DNA of 64,000 bases from the NCBI GenBank assembly GCA_946811185.2, contig OX328106.1, positions 7,358,777 through 7,422,776 on the forward strand, in the 5' to 3' direction. Positions 1 to 10,569 of this stretch are shown here, piece after piece (the stretch's first letter is position 1; each line of letters begins with the position of its first letter). The notes beneath the pieces were generated by a model. The model searched no databases, was not told the origin of the DNA, and saw only the letters and a list, made by a program, of their open reading frames with translations. This DNA is from Hippopus hippopus. Taxonomy: Eukaryota; Mollusca; Bivalvia; Cardiida; Cardiidae. Position numbers and translations under genes: made by a program.

Positions 1-165
1 GTTGATTAACTCAAGGACTGTTAACGTTTTACCTCTTCAAACAATTTTTGCAGCGACCAACTTTGAAAATTTTCTGTACGAAATACGAACTATCAAAAAG
101 AATCACGCAAAAAAATAGAAAATGAATACATGTATCTATGAAATCATTGTTTTTGTTTGTATAAT

Positions 166-465
166 AGTGTTTATCACCGTTTTAAACATTGTTTCAATTA
201 CATCGCGGCGGCCAGTGCACCTATACATACTTTTCTGGAGGTTTTTTCTTTACCAGTACTTCTCTCAATTTTCTATCCAACCCACTGTCTACATTGCTTT
301 ATTAACCATTGTCGAAACAATGATCAGCGGTGAGAGAGAAATGAATTCTGGCGCAATGACTTTCATGAATCCTCGGAAAGAATAGTGGCCGAGCTGGGGA
401 TTCGGACCCCTTTCCCTCTTCCACTTCATTTCCTGTACGTTACCGACTGGGGCTACCACCCTCGC
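166..465 (-). mobile_element. tRNA-derived SINE, minus orientation, diverged
   Basis: Its layout, read on the minus strand, is a tRNA-like head (about 386-461), then a body with GATAGTCATTGCGACAGGAT-like sequence, then a tail containing the GCCGCCGCGATATAA block and poor AATC repeats. This copy has many changes in the head. An open frame at 122-385 is a by-product of the SINE. Confidence 0.8.
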
Positions 466-483
466 CAAATATATGGAGGACAG

Positions 484-532
484 TGTTGCAAAGGAGAAAT
501 TGCTCGTTACAAGCAACTGTTCCTTTTATCTG
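484..532. repeat. Family A hairpin remnant
   Basis: GGAGAAATTGCTCGTTACAA pairs imperfectly with the following GCAACTGTTCC. The flanks of the MITE are no longer recognisable. Confidence 0.55.
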
Positions 533-596
533 AGCGTTTTAAAACCGTGATCTCCTGCAAGGGAAGACAAATTCCTTCATTACCCATTACCCTCTG

Positions 597-985
597 AATT
601 TGTTGCGTTACTTGAAATTTTGAAAAATCCTTGAAAATTAGAGTAAGAACTCTATAAAGAATGGTTGACGAATTTGAATCGTGAAAACAGAGTGTCTTGT
701 TCCGGTTATGAAAGCAACGCAATTTCTGATTGACTAAAACATTGTACTTAGCCAATGAGGATTTACGTTGAAATTTAGAAAATTCTTAAAAATTAGGCTA
801 AGAATGGTTGGCCAAAAAGGGCCCCGAAAGCAAACTACCTTAATCTTGATTAAGAAAAGTAACGTAATTTCTGATTGGCTAAACCACTTGCTTTAGCCAA
901 TCAGAAATTGCGTTACTTTTCAATATGGGAAAATCTTATAATTCGAACACAGAATGTTATTAAGAATGATGAGCGAATAAGGGCA
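597..985. repeat. Cluster of three partial family E elements
   Basis: Three segments in a row share GTAACGCAATTTCTGATTGG-like arms and AAGAATGGTTGRCGAAT ends: about 597-682, 700-812 and 845-980. The third keeps a clean inner hairpin CTAAACCACTTGCTTTAGCC. Confidence 0.65.
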
Positions 986-1257
986 TTGAAGCAAAATGCC
1001 TATAAATACATCCAGTCTCGAGAAACACTTCAATAAATGACGACTAAAAAGAGAACTATTTGCTCCGATACACGTGTTTCCGCAGACTGGGTGCTAATAT
1101 TTTAATATCAGCTCCTTGATTTATATGACATAAAGACAAATTTATTGGAACCCGACTAACGCCGAACTAATTCATGGTGAATGGAAATATAACACTCCTG
1201 TATTGATTAACACCTTACCCCCCGCAGACGACATTTTCTTCGTTTTGTAGCAGACGA
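986..1257. other. No feature seen
   Basis: AT-rich DNA between repeat clusters; no motif, frame or repeat recognised. Confidence 0.5.
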
Positions 1258-1335
1258 CTTTTGAAAGCATTGTGACAAAAGGAGAAATTGCTCGTAACGA
1301 GCAATTTCTCCTTTTGCCACAATACTTTCCCATAG
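1258..1335. repeat. Family A core hairpin, ATTGCTCG loop type
   Basis: ATTGTGACAAAAGGAGAAAT at 1269 pairs with its inverse ending 1322, with one mismatch and loop core CTCGTAACGAG. Only the hairpin and a few flanking bases survive. Confidence 0.8.
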
Positions 1336-1619
1336 TTTTTATGCATAAATCGTTAATTCAGATGGACTGTTCTAATTATATAAAAATATTTTTCAGGTCG
1401 TCTCGCACAAATCTGTTCGTGAAAGGAAAGCGTTATTCGGGAAATATATTATACCGTCCCCTGCAATGGTGCGATAAGCTTCCGGGAGACGATCAGAGTG
1501 TTGGCACTAAAGGTTTAGCCTGTTTCCTTCCCATTATCCGCATGTCACGATCAAATTGGGATTTTTTTTGTACTTTATCTTATAAACTTTTTTAAACAAG
1601 CCTCTCATAGAACATTTTT

Positions 1620-1761
1620 TTAACCCTTTCGGCACCGTACGCGAAAAAGGGAGCTTTTGCGGACGGCATAGATATAGATCACACTGCCGTTAAGGTGCAG
1701 GATCTAGTATCTATATCGCTTGTCTGCTTAAAGAATTCCGTTAGACGATGCTGAAAGAGTT
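1620..1761. mobile_element. Short MITE with TTAACCCTTTCGGC ends
   Basis: TTAACCCTTTCGGCACCGTA at the left is matched by GATGCTGAAAGAGTTA at the right. Inner TAGATATAGATCACACTGCC and GGATCTAGTATCTATA form a hairpin. Same end style as families A and C, different interior. Confidence 0.6.
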
Positions 1762-1933
1762 ATCAAACTTATCAAAGTATGACGAGGTACGATTACGGAA
1801 TCCTGATGGGGCCACCAAAAACCTTCTATATGTATAACAACTTGTAAACATTCGAGATACTATAGATCTGTCTGTTTTGTCTTAAATGGTGTTTTGAATG
1901 ATAAATAGTACATATCAAGGCGACCGGTGCATT

Positions 1934-2071
1934 TAAGGAATGAAGAGAACTTGTTTTGTTTTCATGGAGGTATGAAAAAAAAAAACTAAGCTAATCAAAG
2001 TTTGATTAGGTTTTTTGTTTTTCATACTTCCATGAAAACAAACAAACAAACAAAAATCTCTTCATTCCTTA
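1934..2071. repeat. 138-bp hairpin
   Basis: TAAGGAATGAAGAGA pairs with TCTCTTCATTCCTTA, and inside TTTTCATGGAGGTATGAAAA with TTTTTCATACTTCCATGAAA. The apex is CTAATCAAAGTTTGATTAG. A short related piece, TTTCATGGAGCTATGAAAA, is at 3781. Confidence 0.85.
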
Positions 2072-2295
2072 TAATTCAATATCACAGACAACAAATATGC
2101 ACTTAAATAATACTAACTGCTTTTTTTTGTAACTCCAACATTGCGTATTTATTTAATGTCCATTCATTGATATTTCATGGTGCGGTAAAAATACTAGTTT
2201 ATGACGTAAAGATGACGTAATTCATGACGTCATTATAGTGTTGAACATTTGCAGATTAAGTAGATTAATATGAAAAAGGCAAAGCCTCAATACGA

Positions 2296-2361
2296 GCATC
2301 ATCGCTAGCCAAGGTAACGATCACTACACGTAGTGATCGTCACCTTGGCTAGCGAAGATGC
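2296..2361. repeat. 66-bp hairpin
   Basis: GCATCATCGCTAGCCAAGGT and ACCTTGGCTAGCGAAGATGC are the outer arms; the apex is GATCACTACACGTAGTGATC. Two mismatches only. Confidence 0.88.
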
Positions 2362-2870
2362 AATACGAGCGACGTGAATGACTTGTGGAACAAACTAATT
2401 CGAATGACGACCAAGATTCCGGTTATGAGAAGGTAAATATTTTGTTCTGAGGTAAAAAAGGCAGTTTTGTAAATTATACTACGTAAATCGTGTTGAAAAT
2501 TGGAAGAGAATTGGAACATTATACACCCCATTTTTACATATCAGAACTTTTGGAATTAGTTCATAATTTTTGAACTCATTTGCTAGCAACAGGTGAACAC
2601 TATTGTTATCGTACGTTAATAACGTTGAGTAAAGGGAAAGAGACATTTCCTCGCTGCATGTAGATCTAGATCTGTAAGGGAGAAAGAAAAAGAAAAGACA
2701 CAAAGGGAGAAATTCACGGTCACATTTTCACATTTTCATGACTAGATCTATCATCAATCCTAGGACAGAAATTTGCTGAGTTATCGGATAGATATCCAAC
2801 TTATGGTAAAAAAAACCCCCAAACTTTTAGATCTATCAACAAGCTTCTATAACATTTGAGTAAATATATT
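2362..2870. other. No gene seen
   Basis: Two short minus-strand open frames without any recognised domain. AGATCTAGATCT-type strings are frequent in the right half. Confidence 0.5.
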
Positions 2871-3120
2871 TGAGCCATGTTGCGGTAAAAGAGAGTTTAA
2901 TGCATTTTCATGATGTATGATACCAAGCAAGTCATCAAATAATTATAGATCCATATAGATCTAATCCATTTTGTATTGATAACTGACTGAATCACGAGGC
3001 ATGCATACTGGTCCTGACATGCAGAAAATTGATCAATAGATCTAGCATATAGTTTTGATCCAGGTCAGCTTGCGCGGACTGCACAGGCAGACCTGGATCG
3101 ATAGTTTTTGCAGTTTAGCC
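2871..3120 (+). mobile_element. Family B MITE, diverged, right end lost
   Basis: TGAGCCATGTTGCGGTAAAA starts it; the segment ACTGGTCCTGACATGCAGAA and a damaged hairpin AGGTCAGCTTGCGCGGACTG follow. Confidence 0.8.
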
Positions 3121-3963
3121 ATGATTTCTTCGACACAATATTTTCCGCGAAAAAACGGCTCGTGCATGACGTAAAAATAGTATGATTAATGACGTCATCA
3201 TTTGCTATCATAGATCATTGCGTATATTTATACAAAACTAGACGTTTAATACACTGAAAGTAAGTAGGAAATCAGATAATCTGTACTCATTAAACTGACG
3301 ATGATTTTGAAATAATAACCCGATCGGTAGCTATTTTTTGTCATTTTTGACCAATCAGGTAAATGTGCGAAAGATTGTGATACGTGTGACGCTGTGCGAC
3401 CAACCGAAAGACACTCAATTTTTAGTCATCCCCTTCTAGATTTAGACTAAAACCAAGAACGAAGTCGGATATTTTATTTTTAAAAATCTAGAACGGTTTT
3501 ACCGCAAAACGAGCTTCGCTCGTTATTAGAAGTTCAATACGCTAGAATTAAGTTGAAAATAAGATTGTTAGAACCCAGCAAAGTGACAATGAGTGTTAAG
3601 GTCTCTCTTTGAATTTACTGTTGGATATTTATTTCAATATTCAGAGAAAATAAATTTAGCTAGCGATTTGAACTTCGGACTCGATATAAAATCAGCAAGA
3701 AAAACATTATGGAATCTCGTATACAAGTTTGTTTACAACAGTTTGACTGCAATAGTAGTTTCGGCACTGCTTAATTTTTTTTTCATGGAGCTATGAAAAT
3801 TTTTTTTCAGCCAATCAGAACTCGCCAATGTTCATGACAAAACAACAACAACAACAACTAATATTGAATTATTTACCCATGCACTCACAGTTTCTTTTTT
3901 AACAGTCCATAACTCTTTGTCCATACATGTATCATTTAAGCAGTGCTCTGTGAAAAGTGATTT
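3121..3963. other. Non-coding, with a TGACGTCA motif
   Basis: GATTAATGACGTCATCATTT at about 3192 and a matching ATTCATGACGTCATTATAG at about 2219 share GACGTAAAGATGACG-like surroundings. AACGAGCTTCGCTCGTT at about 3498 is a small hairpin. Confidence 0.45.
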
Positions 3964-4178
3964 TAAGGATAGGGCACCCAAATGGATACATGTAACATCG
4001 CCTTTCATCGCCGAAAAACGTACGGATTCGGCTAAGACTCGAGTAATCCGTAATCGATCGGTCGATAGACGCTGGTTCCCCGCATCGATTACGGATTACC
4101 CGAGTCTTAACCGAATCCGTACGATTTTCGCGATGAAAGGCGATGTTACACGAATCCCATTAGGGTGACCTATCCTTA
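3964..4178. mobile_element. 215-bp near-perfect palindrome (MITE)
   Basis: The left arm starts TAAGGATAGGGCACCCAAAT and the right arm, inverted, TAAGGATAGGTCACCCTAAT. About 100 bp of each arm pair with few mismatches, including ACATCGCCTTTCATCG and TACGGATTCGG. The loop is around TCGATAGACGCTGG. An open frame at 3917-4168 is a by-product of the arms. Confidence 0.9.
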
Positions 4179-4189
4179 ATACACCTGAA

Positions 4190-4412
4190 AAAAATATTTG
4201 ACCCAGGCCAGCCTGCGCAGTCTTCGCTTGCAGACCTGGTTCAAAAATGTCTGCTATTGGTCAACTTCTGCATGTCAAAGGACCAGTTTACTTCATGAAT
4301 AAGTTGGTTGCTAGACAGAATGGATTTTATTGAACCATAATCATATGATGACTTGCTTTATATTATGCATTACGGAGATGCATTAAGCCCCCTTTTGCCA
4401 CAGAGCTGCTCA
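4190..4412 (-). mobile_element. Family B MITE, minus orientation, left end lost
   Basis: The hairpin GACCCAGGCCAGCCTGCGCA is damaged; it ends ACGGAGATGCATTAAGCCCC and TTGCCACAGAG. Confidence 0.82.
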
Positions 4413-4435
4413 ATTTCTTTTCCACATCAACAAGG

Positions 4436-4610
4436 TCGAAGCAATGAATCCTCTCGTAGTGAGACTTTCGTCTGTCTTCGGAAAGAACTTTGGCGGTGGC
4501 GTTGGAGTGTGGCGACGACTCCAGCTTCTTAACCCCGGGTTACACTCGCTTTGCGATACCAACCAGGCAACTGGAGCTCAGATCAATGTCAATAGAAACC
4601 TTACACTGTA
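4436..4610 (-). mobile_element. Possible diverged SINE with a different tRNA-like head
   Basis: The left part resembles the inverted SINE body (GCAATGAATCCTCTCGTAGT and CTTCGGAAAGAA). The right part, read on the minus strand, has tRNA-like A- and B-box spacing but does not match the heads of the other copies. Weak call. Confidence 0.35.
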
Positions 4611-4899
4611 TGCCTGAAATTAGAAAAATAAACAGAAGGTAAGTACATAAACAGACCAATATCAAAATGTTATTGCATGACGGAGACAATATTTTGCAGT
4701 CCTCACATTATGCAGTTTGTTCTTCCGAAGGAACAGGGCAAAATCAACAAGGGCGAACTCTAGACCGTCATGTGTGCGGACGGTATTTTCTAAATTGGTG
4801 CACAGGGGCGTAGTTTTCTGCTAGCGAAGAGAACATTTCGTGATAGGTAAATATTGCATGTTACGACAAAGTTTCGAAATGCTTTTTCTTTATCTTGCT

Positions 4900-5085
4900 A
4901 AAAAAGTGAAATAAAACTTTCAAGCCGATAGTAAAAACTCAAATTTTGCTATTCAAAGTTATTTTTGGGAGGAAAAATATCTCCTTATCGGACAGTGTAG
5001 ATCCAAGGTCAGACTGCAGTTCTGTAGATCTACGCTGTCCGCAAAAAGGTCTTTGAGTCGCGCTTAGCAGCCTCAGGGTGAATCC
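4900..5085 (-). mobile_element. Family C MITE, truncated, core partly deleted
   Basis: ATATCTCCTTATCGGACAGT, CCAAGGTCAGACTGCAG and ACGCTGTCCGCAAAAAGG are present, but half of the central palindrome is missing compared with 19072-19298. Confidence 0.75.
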
Positions 5086-5508
5086 ATGTGAAAACGTTGT
5101 TTGTTAAAGAGTTCACACTTTCACAGCCATATGAATAAATCCCGACTTTTTCTTTCTTTGATTTAGGCACCCCAGATCCCCAGTCTAGCAATAGTGAAAC
5201 CCACGAAAGACTAAATAAGTGCTTTCGCCGAGATATGTCTAATGTACCGTTGAAAGGGAAATATTCATACAAACTAATGAAAAACCGCAAACATTCGACC
5301 GTCAACCTATCAAAATCGAAGTCACAGAAGAGAACTATGGCGGTATGAACGGCCATAGTTTACGACACAGAGTAACAGCCACAATAAAAGGTCTTTCAGG
5401 ATAATGGATTGAGTATTTGTTGAAAATAGACCAAACTGCCTTGGCTGACACTTAAGTAAATACGGCTATTCTTTAAGCACTCACGATTTACACATTTTGT
5501 TTGACCTT

Positions 5509-5655
5509 TGTACCAACAGACTCTATATATAGAATGTCCAATTGGATGGTTATCAGGTCTTCGTCAGGGTATCCTTATTTGCTTGCTTTCTTGTACGCAT
5601 AAATGCTCGTCATATCTCAACCTGAGTTCTTTGGTATACATATCAGACAACTGCT
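5509..5655 (+). repeat. Direct duplication, copy 1
   Basis: TGTACCAACAGACTCTATAT through CAACCTGAGTTCTTTGGTAT aligns to 5794-5942 with roughly one change in six to eight bases. Confidence 0.8.
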
Positions 5656-5662
5656 AGCAACT

Positions 5663-5690
5663 GCTATGCTCACTATATAGTGAGCATAGC
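5663..5690. repeat. Perfect 28-bp palindrome
   Basis: GCTATGCTCACTAT is followed immediately by its inverse, with no loop. Confidence 0.85.
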
Positions 5691-5752
5691 ATACTTTTAA
5701 ATATGCGTAAAACCATTAACTTTTACCAAGGTTTAATGAATAGAAACATATA

Positions 5753-5942
5753 TATCAAAACATTGTACCAAGAGACTCTATATATGAAAACATTGTACCA
5801 AGAGACTCTATATATAGAATATTCAATTGGATGGTTCTTCAGTCATCGCCAGGGTATGCTTATTCGCTTTCTTTTTCTTGTACGCATTTATGTTCGTCAT
5901 ATTTCAACAGCAGTTCTTCAGTGTACCTTTCAGACAACTTTG
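5753..5942 (+). repeat. Direct duplication, copy 2, with an extra short tandem
   Basis: A 34-bp unit (AAAACATTGTACCAAGAGAC, then TCTATATAT) is present twice at 5757-5818, then the sequence follows copy 1 from 5794 to 5942. Confidence 0.8.
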
Positions 5943-6046
5943 GTATAGATTTCAGCACAATAGTGTGCACAGGATAGTGTCATATTAACAATATGATAAT
6001 TTGTGAAAACATGTACTTGTTTCTAAGGTTTAATGCATTAAAACGT

Positions 6047-6120
6047 GTGAAAACATGTGGCAAAAAGAAAAAAAATGTTCATCAAGAGCATTTTTTTTCT
6101 TTTTTGCCACATGTTTTCAC
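6047..6120. repeat. 74-bp hairpin
   Basis: GTGAAAACATGTGGCAAAAA pairs with the inverse ending 6120; the stem continues through AGAAAAAAAATG and the loop is TTCATCAAGAG-like. It is similar in style to family A but with a different stem. Confidence 0.88.
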
Positions 6121-6607
6121 AAGAAGTTTTTTAGACAAAAGAAGTCATCAGCATTATGACATTGTGGTCATTTTAACTGATCACTTCTACTGGGTTTATT
6201 AAAGAGAATCAAGCTAACACCATGATCATAGGTCATACCGTGTTTTCCCTGGTTCAACGTTATCCTGGGGAAAATATAGTGTCTGATCTTACATCATTAC
6301 ATCATTATGCTTACAAACACAAGGGGCGTAGCTGGCTGTATGCACAAACGCAGTTGAGTACATTTCGCAAAAAGAGAAAGAAAGAAAAGAAAGAAAATTA
6401 AAAACAAAACAAGAGGCAACCAAATGGATTCTACAATTCAACTTTTTTCTGCGGGAGGCCCTCCATACCTTCCCGGGAAATCCTCGGACCCCGACCACTT
6501 CCCCTCGACTCGGTACTTCGCACATCGGATAATACATTTGGAATTACCTTTTCGTTTACTTTAATTTGGGCTCTCTACGCCCCCGAACACTAATTGAAAC
6601 AATTTAT

Positions 6608-6637
6608 TTGAGTCATGCTCTGTGAAAAGGGGTTTTA
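6608..6637. repeat. Family B end fragment
   Basis: GAGTCATGCTCTGTGAAAAG followed by GGGTTTTACG is a solo B end. Confidence 0.45.
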
Positions 6638-6904
6638 CGTATGATCATCAAAATCGTTGCATATTTAGGAATAAATATAGTGTATCGTTTATATAAGGTT
6701 AATTTAGGTCTTACTCTGTACATTTCTGCCGATAAGTCATTAATTCCCATGCTGACCAAGTGCCACCAAATTGCCGTTAATGTATACATCAGCAATTGTG
6801 CATTGTCTAAACAAGTTAGTATGTAAATACAGTAGGTGACCTTGACATTATATAAAAATGTTTAACCAAAACAAAGATAGTTATATAAAGGAAAACAGGT
6901 CTTT

Positions 6905-7086
6905 ATTCACCAACCATTCTTAAGAACGTTCTCAGTTTTGTTCTTCAAGATTTTCCAAATTTAAAAGAAATGCAACTTTTCATTGGCTAAACCATTTGGT
7001 TTAGCCAATCAGAAGTTGTGTTACTTTCAAATTTGGAAAATCTTAAAGAATAAGACAGAGAGTGCTCTTAAGAATGGTTGGTGAAT
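6905..7086. mobile_element. Family E MITE, complete (reference copy)
   Basis: ATTCACCAACCATTCTTAAG at 6905 is repeated inverted to 7086. The inner hairpin is GGCTAAACCATTTGGTTTAG within TTTTCATTGG...CCAATCAGAA. Almost the whole element folds on itself. Confidence 0.88.
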
Positions 7087-7379
7087 ACGGGATCTGTGAA
7101 TGCATCTGAAAGCGGTTGGACAAAACAAACTGGGATAACGTCGCTTGCTAAAATCGATCTACCACGGAACGTGTTGACCTTGTCACAATATTTATATTGT
7201 CATAAAAAATGGCTACTTACTTTTAAAGTCGCCTGTTGGTTCCCAAGTTTCTGTCTCATGAGAACACGTCTTTCTTTAAAGTACAGTACATATAATCTTC
7301 GATCCTCATAACCGATAACAAATCACAATACAAAACAAGAGCACCGCAAAAGAGTGGCAACCCTCGGCTACAGCTGCTT

Positions 7380-7640
7380 GATTTTCAATGAAACTTCAAA
7401 AGTGAAAAGGGGGCATGACTGTGTCAAAAATACTTTGATGGCTACCTGCACATGTTATGTGCGTTCCCCTATCGACAGTGAACACTGACTTGTCCAGATT
7501 TGAGGTAAATATCTCCAGTAACGACAGAGATAATATAAAATGTTAAAGTTTTTGCTTGATGATGACAACGACGCAGACAATGACGACACCACTGCTATGT
7601 TAATACCTTGACGTTTTCTTCGAAAACAGGCGAGCTAAAA
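7380..7640 (-). repeat. Dispersed repeat J, minus orientation
   Basis: GAGGTAAATATCTCCAGTAA and AATACTTTGATGGCTACCTG match the inverse of the sequence at 47165-47400. No ends, tails or coding frame identify the class. Confidence 0.6.
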
Positions 7641-7674
7641 ATAAAACGTTTTGTTCATTATCCCGATGCAGTGT

Positions 7675-7755
7675 AAAGGTTTACATTGTGGAAAAAAGAA
7701 CAATTGCTACTTACAAGCAATTATTGATTCTTTTCCTACAATGTTTTTTAAATCA
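7675..7755. repeat. Family A hairpin, diverged
   Basis: ACATTGTGGAAAAAAGAACA and TTGATTCTTTTCCTACAATG are the two arms; the loop carries TGCTACTTACAAGCA. Confidence 0.6.
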
Positions 7756-8010
7756 TTTTAGATCTTCAATCTTCTAATAAAAGAAAGCACACAGATATAT
7801 GGAAAAACAGTCAAAAAACTCAAAAAATGTACATGTAAATAATTCATGTACATGTATAATTAAAGCGACAGATCATAGACCGATTTTGTTTTTCGATAGA
7901 TGTTTCTAAAAGGAGTTATTAAACTCCGAGAGATGGAAACGTTTGGAATTTTAAGATTGTACCTTTGATTCACAAAGCAAACAAAACACTTTTTTTTGTT
8001 TTAGAATTTG

Positions 8011-8282
8011 CTCAAATATAATAATGCTCGGGCAAAAGGGGGCTTAATGCATCTCCGCGATGCAATTTACCGAGCAAGTCATCACATATTTAGGAATCAA
8101 TAAAATCCATTTAGTCTAACAACCGTGTGAATCCTGAGGTAGTATTTTCTTTGGACATGTAGAAAATTGACCAAAAGCAAAAAGCTTCGAAACATGTCAG
8201 CCTGCGCGAACTGCGCAGGCTGACATGGGTCGATACTTTTTTGTAAATGCATTAAGCCTTCTTTTCACAAAGCGTGGCACGA
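8011..8282 (+). mobile_element. Family B MITE
   Basis: GCTCGGGCAAAAGGGGGCTT, TCCATTTAGTCTAACAACCG, hairpin ATGTCAGCCTGCGCGAACTG and right end CATTAAGCCTTCTTTTCAC. Confidence 0.88.
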
Positions 8283-9090
8283 ATGTTTTTTTTTTTTCTA
8301 TAATCTTTCAACAAATCCGTGAGGACGTTCATCGATCTATCGGGTTCAGAGGTCATAATATTATCGTGATGAAAGAACACCGTCAAGGAAATATTAAATT
8401 AATGGAATTTATCTCCAAGCAAATACCATAAGCTTTACTATCTTTGGGCTACAAGATTTTATTTGATAGGGAGTCGTTTTCTATTTGTTTGGCACGATTG
8501 AATAAACCTTAACACGTGTTCGAACTGAAATATATCTGTATTGAACTTGGTAGTCAGATTAGATAATAAGCCTGATATCTCATCGATGGTCTCACACAAG
8601 TAAACATTGGGAACAGAGGCCCGTAGGAAGCAAAGTCTTGAGTAAAGCATAGGCGTCACCAGAATTAAAATATTTAAAATATTTGAAATATATTGAAGTG
8701 CCGATGGGAGATGGAGCAGGAGGCTGGAATTTAGTGTAAAGCATAGAGAAATTCCCAATCAGTGCATCAATTTAACCCATCTAATTAGTTTGAAAAGACG
8801 CACAGATCAGAGAAAAAACAATACATGTATATAATATTGTGATTTACAGCTTTGGTCGCAGATTTTTTTATACGCACGTGCGTATTGCTCACAGTGGGCG
8901 CTACGCCCTTGTAAAGCATTGGTTGCTTACAAAGGAGTATCTAAGGAATTCCTCAACTGTCTAATTCATATTTAGGTAGATCTGCACGTAAAACTTATTA
9001 AATCACTGCCTTATTTCTCTAAGCAAGTAAGATCTAGATCTAATGTAGAGCTAAAGATTTCTGTTGGTACTTTTAGTAACATTTGCAAAA
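8283..9090. other. No gene seen
   Basis: Only the short palindromes at 8871 stand out. A 99-codon minus frame at 8459-8758 has no recognisable feature. Confidence 0.5.
8871..8915. repeat. Two short palindromes
   Basis: TACGCACGTGCGTA at 8871 is perfect and contains a CACGTG E-box; GGGCGCTACGCCC follows near 8897. Confidence 0.6.
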
Positions 9091-9094
9091 TTAT

Positions 9095-9107
9095 GGGGGG
9101 GGGGGGG
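9095..9107 (+). repeat. Run of 13 G
   Basis: Uninterrupted poly-G. A similar run of 12 G lies at 25844-25855 inside the composite element. Confidence 0.9.
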
Positions 9108-9150
9108 TTGAAGCACGCCCCCATTACCCCCTGTTGCTACGGGTCTGTTT

Positions 9151-9192
9151 TCCAGCATTTTCTCCTTTTCCAACAATTTTTCCAAAAGCCTT
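9151..9192. repeat. Family A half-hairpin fragment
   Basis: CCAGCATTTTCTCCTTTTCC then AACAATTTTTCCAAAAGCC is the right arm and outward flank of the MITE; the left arm is lost. Confidence 0.5.
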
Positions 9193-10569
9193 TTGCCCCA
9201 CATTCGTTGGAATTCGGAATTGTTTTGAAAAGGTTGCGTTTGAAATCTTAGTGTTTTCCTGTAGTCAAAAGTTTACCCGAAACGACTTAAAGGGTGGTTG
9301 ATTAGGTATACATGTATCAATTTGTACGGCTGTCTCAATACAATTGTCAGCTGTGTTTCCTTTGGATGGGGAAAACGGTACACCAACAGTTCCAATTGCA
9401 TGCATAAGCAATCACAACAACTTCTATATCTATATGACTTGTTTGTAGGTAGTTTTCTTTTAAGATAATCACACTGAGAGAGCCACAGAAAGCATGTCTT
9501 TCCTGACACAACCAAAATTCTGTGTTTCCTAATACGAAATCAAACCGCCAATCCAACATAGAGCACGCAGATGCTTTCACCACAGAGCCATCATATTTCG
9601 CTGGCATGCTTTTAAGTTGAATTTTATGTTTGAAAGCAAATAAAACGCTTAGCATAAATTTTATAATATTCTATCTTGTTTATGAACGATTTCCACAAAA
9701 GCCCATTGTTGCACATTTGTTCTGTTCACGTGATAAACTAGACAAACGCTTTGTTATCATGCCAAAGCTTCGTTTGCCAAGTTAGTTTGTGTGTGTGCAT
9801 GGGGTCGGTTCTTTGATACTTCCCATCATGTCTTACTATTATGTTTTAGTACATGAAACAGACACCAATCGTCAGAATCAGGCTGTATTTCATCACGAAG
9901 AAAATGTTGACAGTAAAACAAACTGATCAAATTATTTATGTTTTGTTACAATTCACAATCCTTTTCATTTTTCATTTTGTAAATTTCAGTTTCTTATGTT
10001 TCATTTTGGAAATGTATTTCTTAAATATGCGTTTGATTCGTGAGGAATTCTCTTGAAATACAGAAATATCAGCGAAACATAAACGAACGGAAATGACGTA
10101 ATATCTGATATTAGACAGGAAAGAACACTTGTGTGACACCGCGTTACCAAAGTTTTATTTGAAGTATAAACCATTAGGAAATCAATGGCATTTTAACAGG
10201 TGGCAATTTTAATCATAATTTACACTTTCGCCGGCACATCGAGTAAACAATTTATATACTGTCGTATTAGAAGCAGATTGTTGGGTATTTCAAACGCGAA
10301 TAAATCAAAGGGTATTGCCACCTTTAAGGGCGACGACAGATAAGATGGATTACGATCGGCAAGAATTGCTGGGCACGGAGATAAGTGTTGTGTTTGTCAA
10401 TACTGGTTATTGCTATAAAATCGAATAAGGTGATTATTAGATGTGTTTAAAATCATTATGCACCCAGAATCGAGATATTCATTGGTTAGTATCAATATTG
10501 TATTGTGTCACCTACATATGTGTACGTGGTCAATAGAATGTATGTTACATGCATGTTTTTGTATGTAAG
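9193..10569. other. No gene seen
   Basis: Unique-looking AT-rich DNA apart from the possible SINE head near 9540. Confidence 0.5.
9535..9605 (-). mobile_element. Possible tRNA-like SINE head
   Basis: On the minus strand GATGGCTCTGTGGTGAAAGC is followed about 30 nt later by GGTTTGATTTCG, resembling split pol III A and B boxes. No cloverleaf could be drawn with confidence. Confidence 0.25.

Noticed and set aside
3917..4168. 83-codon frame with an arginine-rich product
   Set aside because: It lies in the two arms of the 215-bp palindrome.
8871..8884. Functional E-box/regulatory palindrome
   Set aside because: A single perfect 14-bp palindrome in non-conserved DNA with no gene nearby; chance cannot be excluded.
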